Part shown: in pieces, positions 1-4,906 of the stretch
Layout: each line of letters opens with the position of its first letter
Numbering within the stretch: position 1 is the first letter of the stretch
Assembly (NCBI GenBank): GCA_005239605.1
Contig: SBBS01000053.1
Location: 1-6,146 of the forward strand
Direction: 5' to 3'
Source of the DNA: a bacterium
GTDB lineage: Bacteria; Patescibacteriota; Minisyncoccia; Ryanbacterales; 2-02-FULL-48-12
Length of the DNA: 6,146 nucleotides
The notes under the pieces: generated by a model
Database searches by the model: none
What the model was told of the DNA's origin: nothing
Seen by the model: only the letters and a program-made list of their open reading frames with translations
Made by a program: the position numbers and the translations under genes

Positions 1-150
1 ATACAGTTGAATAACTGTTTCCATAATGGCGTGCTACGCTGGTAATACCATAAGTGTACGCCATTTATGGTATTAAGGGGAGTTTCGTAATTCACAGAAA
101 CTTTTATATTTTGCCCCCATGCATGCGTACCGCCGGCATACTACACCCCG
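1..150. other. Non-coding region with several inverted repeats
   Basis: No convincing gene lies here. The longest ATG ORF I checked (26-76) has only 16 codons. The region is rich in self-complementarity: 3-8 pairs with 13-18 (6 bp, 4-nt loop), 43-53 pairs perfectly with 65-75, and 81-86 pairs with 97-102, flanked by GGGG at 77-80 and a run of C at 114-118. Segment 21-32 can also pair with 58-70 with one bulged T, so it competes with the 43-53 arm. It lies beyond the rpmB terminator and may be the flank of a gene outside the window, a regulatory leader or a decayed repeat. No tRNA or rRNA fold was recognised. Confidence 0.5.
43..75. repeat. Perfect 11-bp inverted repeat
   Basis: TAATACCATAA at 43-53 is the exact reverse complement of TTATGGTATTA at 65-75, with an 11-base loop. 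The downstream arm also overlaps the 58-70 segment that can pair with 21-32, so two mutually exclusive hairpins are possible. No T-tract follows on the + strand, so it is not a standard terminator. Function unknown. Confidence 0.6.
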
Positions 151-151
151 T

Positions 152-181
152 ATAAAAAACTACTCTGGTTGTTCCAGAGTA
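152..181 (-). terminator. Intrinsic terminator of rpmB, possibly bidirectional
   Basis: The arms 161-168 and 174-181 are perfect 8-bp complements around a 5-base loop (169-173). Read on the minus strand, the stem begins immediately after the rpmB TGA stop (182-184). After one G it is followed by six T (complement of A154-A159). On the + strand the same stem is followed, after TCA, by seven T (185-191), so it could also stop transcripts coming from the left. Confidence 0.8.
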
Positions 182-415
182 TCATTTTTTTGCCGTGGTT
201 TCGAGATGTTTGTTGCTTTTGAGACATCGGGTGCATATTTTGACGCGTTTTCCCGCTTGCCTCGCCCCTGATTTATCAGGGCGGGTTGGCAACGTTGCCC
301 ACTGCAGATTGGGATAATGCCGTTTCCATTGGACGGGGTTATAGTGCGCGCGCAAAAGCGAGCGCTCGCCGCCCATTCGAGATGTTTTATTGCAAGTGGG
401 ACATACTTTTGCCAT
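182..415 (-). CDS. rpmB: 50S ribosomal protein L28, zinc-ribbon form
   Basis: The product has 77 residues, the usual bL28 length. bL28 is a structural protein of the large ribosomal subunit. The N-terminal pattern of a basic protein starting MAKVCPTCNK, then the conserved GG-RS segment (15-19) followed by PNLQ (35-38), fits the family. Two CxxC pairs at 5-8 and 61-64 form a four-cysteine zinc-ribbon, so this is the zinc-binding type rather than the cysteine-poor version of E. coli. The gene stands alone on the minus strand, transcribed away from the M50 protease gene. The ATG lies six bases after a strong extended -10 and has no Shine-Dalgarno, so the mRNA is probably leaderless. A terminator abuts the TGA stop. 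The family call is firm from motifs and length, although no alignment could be run. Confidence 0.92.
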   Translation of the reverse strand: MAKVCPTCNKTSRMGGERSLLRAHYNPVQWKRHYPNLQWATLPTRPDKSGARQAGKRVKICTRCLKSNKHLETTAKK

Positions 416-421
416 GCGAGT

Positions 422-450
422 TTTATAGCAGATTTTTATTGTGAGCGCAA
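422..450 (-). promoter_or_regulatory. rpmB promoter with extended -10, predicted leaderless
   Basis: On the minus strand: TTGCGC (-35, complement of 445-450), a 17-base spacer, TGC directly before TATAAA (-10, complement of 422-427), then exactly six bases to the ATG at 415. A start about seven bases past the -10 falls on the A of the ATG. The -35 matches only 3 of 6 consensus bases, but the extended TGN element can compensate. Confidence 0.7.
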
Positions 451-462
451 CAGTGGTATAAA
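433..462 (+). promoter_or_regulatory. M50 protease promoter with extended -10
   Basis: TGG TATAAA occupies 454-462 (hexamer 457-462), followed by exactly six bases to the ATG at 469, mirroring the rpmB promoter on the other strand. The -35 is poor (TTTTTA at 433-438, 18-base spacer). The -10 overlaps the only Shine-Dalgarno-like sequence (AAGGAAG, 461-467). That purine run sits too close to the ATG to be ideal, and it would not be transcribed if this promoter is used. Confidence 0.55.
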
Positions 463-468
463 GGAAGA

Positions 469-1101
469 ATGGATCAATCTATTGTAAGTTTTATTTTCCA
501 AATAGCAATTCTTGTAATGTCGGTTGTAATTCATGAGATTTCCCACGGTTTTATGGCATACGCGCTGGGAGATTCTACGGCAAAATATGCCGGGCGGCTT
601 ACCCTAAACCCCATTCCGCATATTGATCCTTTTGGGTCCGTTATTCTTCCGTTTGCGCTTTCTTTGCTTCCCGGCGGAATCGTTTTTGGCTGGGCAAAGC
701 CGGTCCCGTATAATCCCTACAACCTTCGCAACCAAAAATGGGGGCCGGCGCTTGTGGCCGGGGTAGGGCCTTTTGCAAATCTTTTTATCGCGCTTATCTT
801 CGGGCTTATTATCAGGTTTGGGGAACTTTTGCCATTTGCGATTCCTTCTGCTTTTTTTGAGATAGCAATGCTTGTTGTTCTTTTGAATATCGCGCTTGCG
901 GTGTTCAATCTTGTTCCTATTCCGCCGCTTGATGGTTCGCGTGTTTTGCTTACGTTTTTGCCGTACCACATGGATCGCATCCGGCAGTTTTTGGAGCAGT
1001 ATGGTTTTATTCTGCTTTTGATTTTTATTTTCTTTTTCTTTAATCTGCTTTTTCCGGTAATTAATGTTTTGTTCCGATTGTTCACGGGAGTGAGTTTTTA
1101 A
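469..1101 (+). CDS. Site-2 protease family (M50) membrane metalloprotease
   Basis: The 210-residue protein is an integral membrane zinc protease of the M50/S2P family, which cleaves substrates within the membrane. The zinc-binding HExxH (HEISH) is at 22-26 inside the first hydrophobic segment. It is followed by the family signature NPIPHIDPFGS (47-57), GWAKPVPYNPYNL (74-86), the AGVGPFANL segment (97-105) and NLVPIPPLDGSR (147-158), whose Asp155 is the expected third zinc ligand. Further hydrophobic stretches at about 58-73, 94-116, 130-149 and 178-205 make it a polytopic minimal S2P without PDZ or CBS domains. This resembles small YwhC-like members. The substrate cannot be told from the sequence. 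It is divergent from rpmB, and no terminator is seen before rpsL. The start is set by the promoter and the N-terminal helix. The strongly phenylalanine- and leucine-rich end is normal for a membrane helix. Confidence 0.9.
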   Translation: MDQSIVSFIFQIAILVMSVVIHEISHGFMAYALGDSTAKYAGRLTLNPIPHIDPFGSVILPFALSLLPGGIVFGWAKPVPYNPYNLRNQKWGPALVAGVGPFANLFIALIFGLIIRFGELLPFAIPSAFFEIAMLVVLLNIALAVFNLVPIPPLDGSRVLLTFLPYHMDRIRQFLEQYGFILLLIFIFFFFNLLFPVINVLFRLFTGVSF

Positions 1102-1103
1102 TC

Positions 1104-1130
1104 TTGACACTTTTTTATTTTACCTATACC
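1104..1130 (+). promoter_or_regulatory. Candidate str operon promoter upstream of rpsL
   Basis: A consensus TTGACA sits at 1104-1109, two bases after the M50 stop codon. Candidate -10 elements are TATACC at 1125-1130 (15-base spacer) or TACCCT at 1127-1132 (17-base spacer). Both are imperfect and fall in the CCCTA-rich tract. Initiation would leave a leader of roughly 20-25 bases without a Shine-Dalgarno. The -35 is convincing, the -10 is not. Confidence 0.45.
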
Positions 1131-1155
1131 CTAAACCCTATTCCCTAAAACCTGC
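1121..1155 (+). repeat. CCCTA-rich low-complexity tract before rpsL
   Basis: The tract reads as imperfect 6-9 base repeats of ACCTATACCCTAAACCCTAT type and ends in AAAACCTG six bases before the rpsL ATG. It resembles the pyrimidine arm of the rpsG-fusA inverted repeat (CCTTAAACC and ACCTTATACCTG at 2221-2252), which also ends in ACCTG just before an ATG. No matching purine arm is seen here, so it may be half of a decayed inverted repeat. Confidence 0.5.
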
Positions 1156-1159
1156 TTGC

Positions 1160-1570
1160 ATGCCTACTATCAATCAGTTAGTCCGCAAGGCGCGTAAGCG
1201 CGTTCTTGCCAAAGCAAAAGCGCCGGCTCTTCGGCGCGGTTTAAACACGGTCGGGAATCGGACAGAGTTCTATCCGTCGCCGTTTAAGCGGGGGGTTTGC
1301 GTGGCGGTGCGCACTACCACGCCCAAAAAACCGAACTCCGCGCTCCGGAAAATTGCCCGCGTGCGTTTGACCAACGGCATGGAGGTTACAGCGTACATTC
1401 CGGGAGAGGGACATAATTTACAGGAACACTCCGTGGTTGTTATCCGCGGCGGGCGCGTAAAGGATTTGCCCGGCGTGCGGTACCACATTGTGCGCGGCAA
1501 GCTGGATACCACTGGCGTGGAGGCGCGCCGGCAGGGACGGAGCAAATATGGAACGAAAAAACCGAAATAG
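1160..1570 (+). CDS. rpsL: 30S ribosomal protein S12
   Basis: S12 (uS12) lines the decoding centre of the small subunit and controls translational accuracy. The 136-residue product carries the N-terminal PTINQLVRK, the core TTTPKKPNSALRK (52-64) and GEGHNLQEHSVVVIRGGRVKDLPGVRYH (82-109), and the tail RSKYGTKKPK. It is about 12 residues longer than the E. coli protein. The extra residues lie around 25-42, as in the longer S12 of Firmicutes. Lys56 and Lys101 correspond to E. coli Lys43 and Lys88, so no classic streptomycin-resistance change is visible. Asp102 corresponds to the E. coli aspartate that can be methylthiolated. It is the first gene of the str operon. No Shine-Dalgarno precedes the ATG (CCTGCTTGC). 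The start matches the family N-terminus. Confidence 0.97.
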   Translation: MPTINQLVRKARKRVLAKAKAPALRRGLNTVGNRTEFYPSPFKRGVCVAVRTTTPKKPNSALRKIARVRLTNGMEVTAYIPGEGHNLQEHSVVVIRGGRVKDLPGVRYHIVRGKLDTTGVEARRQGRSKYGTKKPK

Positions 1571-1573
1571 CGC

Positions 1574-1675
1574 AAAATGTAAAGTGCAAAGTATAAAATT
1601 CTTGAAAGAAATATTTTTATTAAGTAAAAACATTTCCTCATTAATTTTGTGTTTTGAACTTTGAATTTTGAATTT
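1574..1675. repeat. Nested AT-rich inverted repeat between rpsL and rpsG
   Basis: The 129-base gap is organised as a nested dyad. The outer arms 1575-1598 (AAATGTAAAGTGCAAAG...) and 1652-1675 (TTTTGAACTTTGAATTTTG...) match at 18 of 24 positions as reverse complements. The inner arms 1605-1619 and 1625-1639 match at 12 of 15 around a 5-base loop, with a perfect 6-bp core at 1614-1619/1625-1630. All three inner mismatches are A opposite C, as expected of a decaying repeat. Both outer arms are built from short words (AAAGT, TTTGAA). It could be a degenerate mobile or REP-like unit, or a hairpin tuning the S12/S7 mRNA. No gene is seen in it. Confidence 0.6.
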
Positions 1676-1699
1676 AAAAATGAGAGGCACATCTAGGTT

Positions 1700-2170
1700 A
1701 TGAGAAGGAAACGCAATATTAAACGAACAATCAAAAGTGACTATAAATGGGAATCCCCGCGGGTTGCCAAGTTTATCAACGTGGTTATGTACGACGGGAA
1801 AAAGTCTGTGGCGGAACGCGTTGTATACAATGCGCTTGAATTGGTCGGCAAGAAGGCAAGCGTGGAAAATCCGGTAACCGTGTTTGATCTTGCGCTGGAT
1901 AATATCGCGCCCGCGGTGGAAGTGCGTTCCCGCCGTGTGGGAGGCGCCAACTACCAGGTGCCGGTGGAAGTGCGCGGTCCGCGCAAGATGGCGCTTACTA
2001 TGCGCTGGCTGATTCAAGCGGCGCGGAACCGCAAGGGCGGTTCCATGGCCGAACGTCTGGCCGAGGAGTTGATTGCCGCGACAAAAAATGAAGGCGCCGC
2101 GATCAAAAAGAAATTAGACACGCATCGTATGGCCGAAGCGAATAAGGCGTTCGCGCATTTTTCGTGGTAG
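1700..2170 (+). CDS. rpsG: 30S ribosomal protein S7
   Basis: S7 (uS7) binds the 3' major domain of 16S rRNA and starts assembly of the 30S head. It also contacts tRNA at the exit site. The protein has 156 residues, the usual bacterial length. The start MRRKRNIKR is basic, SPRVAKFINVVMYDGKKSVAE follows at 19-39, the hallmark RSRRVGGANYQVP is at 76-88, and the C-terminal HRMAEANKAFAHFSW is at 142-156. Upstream, AGG at about -6 and GAGAGG further away are the nearest thing to a Shine-Dalgarno in the operon, but both are weakly placed. It lies between rpsL and fusA as in most bacteria, but gaps of 129 and 83 bases, each holding an inverted repeat, separate it from them. In E. coli S7 represses its own operon. 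No such site can be recognised here. Confidence 0.97.
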   Translation: MRRKRNIKRTIKSDYKWESPRVAKFINVVMYDGKKSVAERVVYNALELVGKKASVENPVTVFDLALDNIAPAVEVRSRRVGGANYQVPVEVRGPRKMALTMRWLIQAARNRKGGSMAERLAEELIAATKNEGAAIKKKLDTHRMAEANKAFAHFSW

Positions 2171-2175
2171 AAAAA

Positions 2176-2252
2176 CAGGTGTAAGTGGTAAGGTGTAAGG
2201 TGTAAGATTGTTCGCGTTTTCCTTAAACCTCACACCTTAAACCTTATACCTG
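2176..2252. repeat. Long imperfect inverted repeat between rpsG and fusA
   Basis: The arm 2176-2206 is a purine-side string built from GGTGTAA/GGTAA words. Its reverse complement matches the CCTTAAACC/ACCTTATACCTG arm 2221-2252 at 25 of 31 positions. The loop is 2207-2220. The first arm starts five bases after the rpsG stop and the second ends one base before the fusA ATG, so the repeat fills almost the whole 83-base gap. As RNA it would form a hairpin of about 30 bp next to the fusA start codon. There is no T-tract, so termination is unlikely. No Shine-Dalgarno for fusA is present. Confidence 0.7.
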
Positions 2253-2253
2253 A

Positions 2254-4347
2254 ATGAGACAATATCCTCTTGAACAAACCAGAGACTTCGGGATCATAGC
2301 CCACATTGACGCCGGTAAAACCACCGTTTCCGAGCGTGTTTTGTTTTACACGGGCGTTTCGCATAAAATCGGCGAAGTGCATGAAGGGGAAGCCATCATG
2401 GATTGGATGGAACAGGAACAGGAACGCGGCATCACCATTACCGCCGCCGCCACCACCTGTTTTTGGAAACGCACTTATGCGCCGAACGCGGGAGAATTTC
2501 GTTTTAATATCATAGATACGCCGGGGCATGTGGATTTTACCGCCGAAGTGGAACGTTCGTTGCGCGTTCTTGACGGAGGAGTTGTGGTTTTTGACGGGGT
2601 TGCGGGCGTGGAGCCGCAGTCGGAAACCGTATGGCGCCAGGCGGATAAATACAAAGTGCCGCGCATTTGTTTTATTAATAAACTTGACCGCATGGGCGCG
2701 AGTTTCGAAAAAAGTTTTGATTCTATTTTACAGCGGCTTACACCCAACGCGGTTGCCCTAACCATACCCATCGGTCTTGAATCTGATTTTGCGGGTATTA
2801 TTGATTTGGTGCGCATGAAGACAATTATGTTTGAAGGAGAACGGGGGGAGAAGGTAGTGGAGAGCGATATTGCGCAAGATCGGAGGGAAGAAGCGGAGAA
2901 ATGGCGGGCGGTATTGCTTGAAAAAGTTGCCGAAACGGATGATGCGCTTACCGAAAAATTTCTGGAAGGAGGAGAAATTTCCGAAGAGGAACTGCGCGCG
3001 GCTTTGCGCAACGCCACTCTCGCGTATCGACTCATACCTGTTTTTTGCGGTTCTGCGCTCAAGAACAAAGGAGTGCAAGTTCTGCTTGATGGCGTGATTG
3101 ATTATTTGCCAGCTCCCACGGATGTGCCTGCGGTAAAAGGGCACCACCCAAAGACCGATGAGGAAATTGTGCGGGAGGCAAAGGACGAGGCGCCATTCTC
3201 CGCACTCGCGTTCAAATTGCAAACTGATCCGTATGTGGGCCAGCTTACTTATTTTCGCGTGTATTCAGGCATGTTGCTAGCTGGTTCCTATGTATTAAAC
3301 GCGACCAAAGGAGACAAAGAACGCGTGGGGCGCATTTTACGCATGCACGCGAACAACCGCGAGGAAGTAAAAGAGATATTCGCGGGCGAGATTGGCGCTT
3401 TGGTAGGCATGAAAAATACATTTACCGGAGACACGCTTTGTGATCCCGAGCATCCCATTATTTTGGAGAAAATTACGTTTCCGGAGCCGGTGGTTGCCAT
3501 GCGCATTGAACCAAAAACCAAGGCCGACCAGGAAAAAATGGGACTTGCGCTGAAACGGTTATCGGAAGAGGATCCCACGTTTCGCATTAAATCCGATCCC
3601 GAAACTTTGGAAATCATCATTGCGGGAATGGGTGAACTGCATCTGGAAATTTTGGTAGACCGCATGAAGCGCGAGTTTAAGGTGGAGGCAAACGTGGGGC
3701 GGCCGCAGGTGGCATACAAAGAAACAATAAAAAAGATGGCCGAAGCGGAAGGAAAATATATTCGCCAATCGGGCGGGCGCGGGCAGTATGGCCATGTGTG
3801 GCTCAAAATTGAGCCGCTGGAACGGGGCGCGGGTCTTCAATTTGAAGACAAAATTAAAGGAGGCGTAATACCGCGCGAATATATTCCGGCCGTTGAAAAA
3901 GGCGTGCGCGAGGCGGCTGATAAGGGTGTGTATGCGGGGTTCCCGCTTATTGATGTGAAAGTTACGCTGTATGACGGCTCGTATCACGAAGTGGATTCTT
4001 CCGAAGCCGCGTTTAAGATTGCGGGTTCCATGGCGTTGCAGGAAGCGGCAAAACGCGCCATGCCTATTCTTCTGGAGCCGATTATGCGCGTAGAGGTGTT
4101 GACGCCTGAAAAGTTCATGGGGGATGTTACGGGAGACCTTAATTCAAAACGCGGGCGCATTGAAGAGATGAGCGATCGTATGAACATCAAAGTTATCAGC
4201 GCAAAAGTGCCGCTTGCCGAAATGTTCGGATATGTTACCAATCTTCGTTCCATGTCCGAAGGGCGGGCAAGCTACACGATGGAGTTTTTCAATTACGAAG
4301 AAATGCCCCAGCACGCGGCAGCGCAGATTGTGGAAGGGAGAAAATGA
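2254..4347 (+). CDS. fusA: Translation elongation factor G
   Basis: EF-G is the cytoplasmic GTPase that moves tRNAs and mRNA through the ribosome after peptide bond formation and helps recycle ribosomes. The 697-residue protein has normal family length. G-domain motifs are all present: AHIDAGKT (16-23), RGITI (58-62), DTPGHVDF (88-95, with His92 as the catalytic histidine), NKLDRMG (142-148) and GSALKNKGV (266-274). Domain IV shows QSGGRGQYGHVW (505-516) and the tip segment GSYHEVDSSE (575-584), so it should reach the decoding site. The rest is co-linear with canonical EF-G, with no frameshift or truncation. It follows rpsG after a repeat-filled gap and has no Shine-Dalgarno. The ATG at 2254 gives the expected short lead (about 15 residues) before the P-loop. 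A possible weak terminator follows. Confidence 0.97.
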   Translation: MRQYPLEQTRDFGIIAHIDAGKTTVSERVLFYTGVSHKIGEVHEGEAIMDWMEQEQERGITITAAATTCFWKRTYAPNAGEFRFNIIDTPGHVDFTAEVERSLRVLDGGVVVFDGVAGVEPQSETVWRQADKYKVPRICFINKLDRMGASFEKSFDSILQRLTPNAVALTIPIGLESDFAGIIDLVRMKTIMFEGERGEKVVESDIAQDRREEAEKWRAVLLEKVAETDDALTEKFLEGGEISEEELRAALRNATLAYRLIPVFCGSALKNKGVQVLLDGVIDYLPAPTDVPAVKGHHPKTDEEIVREAKDEAPFSALAFKLQTDPYVGQLTYFRVYSGMLLAGSYVLNATKGDKERVGRILRMHANNREEVKEIFAGEIGALVGMKNTFTGDTLCDPEHPIILEKITFPEPVVAMRIEPKTKADQEKMGLALKRLSEEDPTFRIKSDPETLEIIIAGMGELHLEILVDRMKREFKVEANVGRPQVAYKETIKKMAEAEGKYIRQSGGRGQYGHVWLKIEPLERGAGLQFEDKIKGGVIPREYIPAVEKGVREAADKGVYAGFPLIDVKVTLYDGSYHEVDSSEAAFKIAGSMALQEAAKRAMPILLEPIMRVEVLTPEKFMGDVTGDLNSKRGRIEEMSDRMNIKVISAKVPLAEMFGYVTNLRSMSEGRASYTMEFFNYEEMPQHAAAQIVEGRK

Positions 4348-4368
4348 CATACTCCCTCCAGCAAAAAT

Positions 4369-4420
4369 TTTCCTTCTGCCCTGGGAATATCTCTGATATT
4401 TCCCGAGGAAATAAGTTTTT
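4369..4420 (+). terminator. Possible weak terminator after fusA
   Basis: An inner stem GGGAATATC (4383-4391) pairs with GATATTTCCC (4395-4404) around a 3-base loop, with one bulged base. An outer stem TTTCCT (4369-4374) pairs with AGGAAA (4406-4411) across an asymmetric internal loop. Five T follow at 4416-4420 after a four-base offset. The offset and short T-run make it a weak terminator or an attenuator separating fusA from the downstream genes. Confidence 0.4.
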
Positions 4421-4424
4421 CATT

Positions 4425-4440
4425 GTGTGTCACGACACAC
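4425..4440. promoter_or_regulatory. GTGTGTC-AC-GACACAC dyad, possible operator or hairpin
   Basis: Two perfect 7-base half sites are separated by two bases. As RNA it is a 6-bp stem with a CACG tetraloop. As DNA it has the symmetry of a dimeric repressor site. It lies 44 bases before the candidate -35 of the small gene and just after the fusA terminator-like hairpin. No known regulator motif was recognised. Confidence 0.35.
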
Positions 4441-4484
4441 CTCCTCTTGTGGATTTTGTTTATTCCTAGCACACAGGCGGCGGC

Positions 4485-4513
4485 TTGTCAACGGTTTCAA
4501 TGTTTCGTATTCT
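4485..4513 (+). promoter_or_regulatory. Candidate promoter of the small acidic-tailed gene
   Basis: TTGTCA at 4485-4490 (5 of 6 consensus) is followed by 17 bases and TATTCT at 4508-4513 (4 of 6), then exactly six bases to the ATG at 4520. This is the same geometry as at rpmB and the M50 gene, predicting a leaderless mRNA. An overlapping perfect TATAAT at 4513-4518 lies only one base before the ATG, with a 22-base spacer. If that were the true -10, transcription would begin inside the ORF. Confidence 0.5.
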
Positions 4514-4519
4514 ATAATA

Positions 4520-4807
4520 ATGTTTGCGAAACTCGGCGATTATCTGGAAGATCATAATATACAGCGTCCCACGCGGTATGTTTCCGCGAGCGGGGATGAA
4601 TTTGTGGTGCTTCCCGCAAAAGAGTATACGCTTCTTACCGGCATTGACATTAAGGACTTGCCAACAATGGAAACGTTTGATACTGTTTCAGATATGCCCG
4701 TGTTGCAGGAGGAGGAAAAGAACGAAGATCAAGAAACAAGTTCGGCTTCCGCTCTTGCAAGTATTCTATTAGAGGACGAAATCGGCGTTGATCGGCTTCC
4801 GCTTTGA
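4520..4807 (+). CDS. Uncharacterised small protein with acidic tail
   Basis: I do not recognise this 95-residue protein. The N-terminal half (about 1-48: MFAKLGDYLEDHNIQRPTRY, then a likely beta strand DEFVVLPAKEY at 26-36) looks like a small folded domain. The second half is strongly acidic (VLQEEEKNEDQE near 61-72, LLEDEIGVD near 84-92) with a Ser/Ala-rich linker, so it may be disordered or bind a basic partner. It has no signal peptide, membrane segment or cysteine. The frame opens further upstream at a GTG (4427), but those 31 codons cross the dyad and promoter and read unlike the rest, so ATG 4520 is preferred. The position between fusA and tuf suggests a translation-linked role, but that is inference. 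Antitoxin-like or ribosome-binding small proteins are alternatives I cannot distinguish. Confidence 0.7.
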   Translation: MFAKLGDYLEDHNIQRPTRYVSASGDEFVVLPAKEYTLLTGIDIKDLPTMETFDTVSDMPVLQEEEKNEDQETSSASALASILLEDEIGVDRLPL

Positions 4808-4889
4808 TCATGAAGCTTGAATTATGAAACTGGGGTTGACGGCATTCGTAACCCTGTGGTAAGGTATAAAAACACTTATTATTATAAAG

Positions 4890-4895
4890 TATAAT
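4890..4895 (+). promoter_or_regulatory. tuf promoter -10 element
   Basis: A perfect TATAAT at 4890-4895 is followed by TTTTTTAGACT and the tuf ATG at 4907. Transcription would start near 4902, giving a leader of only about five bases and no room for a Shine-Dalgarno. No good -35 is found at 16-18 bases. A TTGACG at 4836-4841 could serve another start (extended TGG TAAGGT at 4857-4865, 18-base spacer, weak). A further TATAAA is at 4865-4870. Confidence 0.55.
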
Positions 4896-4906
4896 TTTTT
4901 TAGACT

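Noticed and set aside
26..76. 16-codon ORF near the left edge
   Set aside because: Too short to support, no ribosome binding site, and it lies wholly within the hairpin-forming segments.
604..1110. 168-codon open frame antisense to the M50 gene
   Set aside because: Extremely Lys/Arg/Asn-rich translation that mirrors the hydrophobic codons of the opposite strand. It has no family resemblance and lies inside a motif-supported gene.
1121..1155. Telomere-like CCCTAA repeats
   Set aside because: Only imperfect, variable units over about 35 bases within a bacterial operon. A low-complexity intergenic tract is the simpler reading.
1418..2017. 199-codon minus-strand frame spanning the rpsL end, the gap and rpsG
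   Set aside because: It covers two ribosomal protein genes and the AT-rich inverted repeat. Composition is His/Phe-rich shadow with no motif.
1571..2252. CRISPR-like array from repeated words in the two gaps
   Set aside because: The repeated words are 6-9 bases, variable, arranged as inverted arms, and there are no regular spacers.
2475..3068. 197-codon open frame antisense to fusA, with similar ones antisense to tuf (5281-5901)
   Set aside because: Ser/Arg-rich shadow translations of the conserved EF-G and EF-Tu genes, without own promoter or recognisable domains.
4427..4519. Upstream GTG extension of the small gene (31 extra codons)
   Set aside because: It crosses the GTGTGTC/GACACAC dyad and the TTGTCA/TATTCT promoter, has no ribosome binding site, and its residues (Cys/His/Arg-rich) are unlike the downstream protein. 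ATG 4520 fits the promoter spacing.
182..4807. UGA recoding as in Gracilibacteria/Absconditabacteria
   Set aside because: TGA ends rpmB, fusA and the small gene at family-appropriate lengths, and no in-frame TGA is needed to complete any gene.
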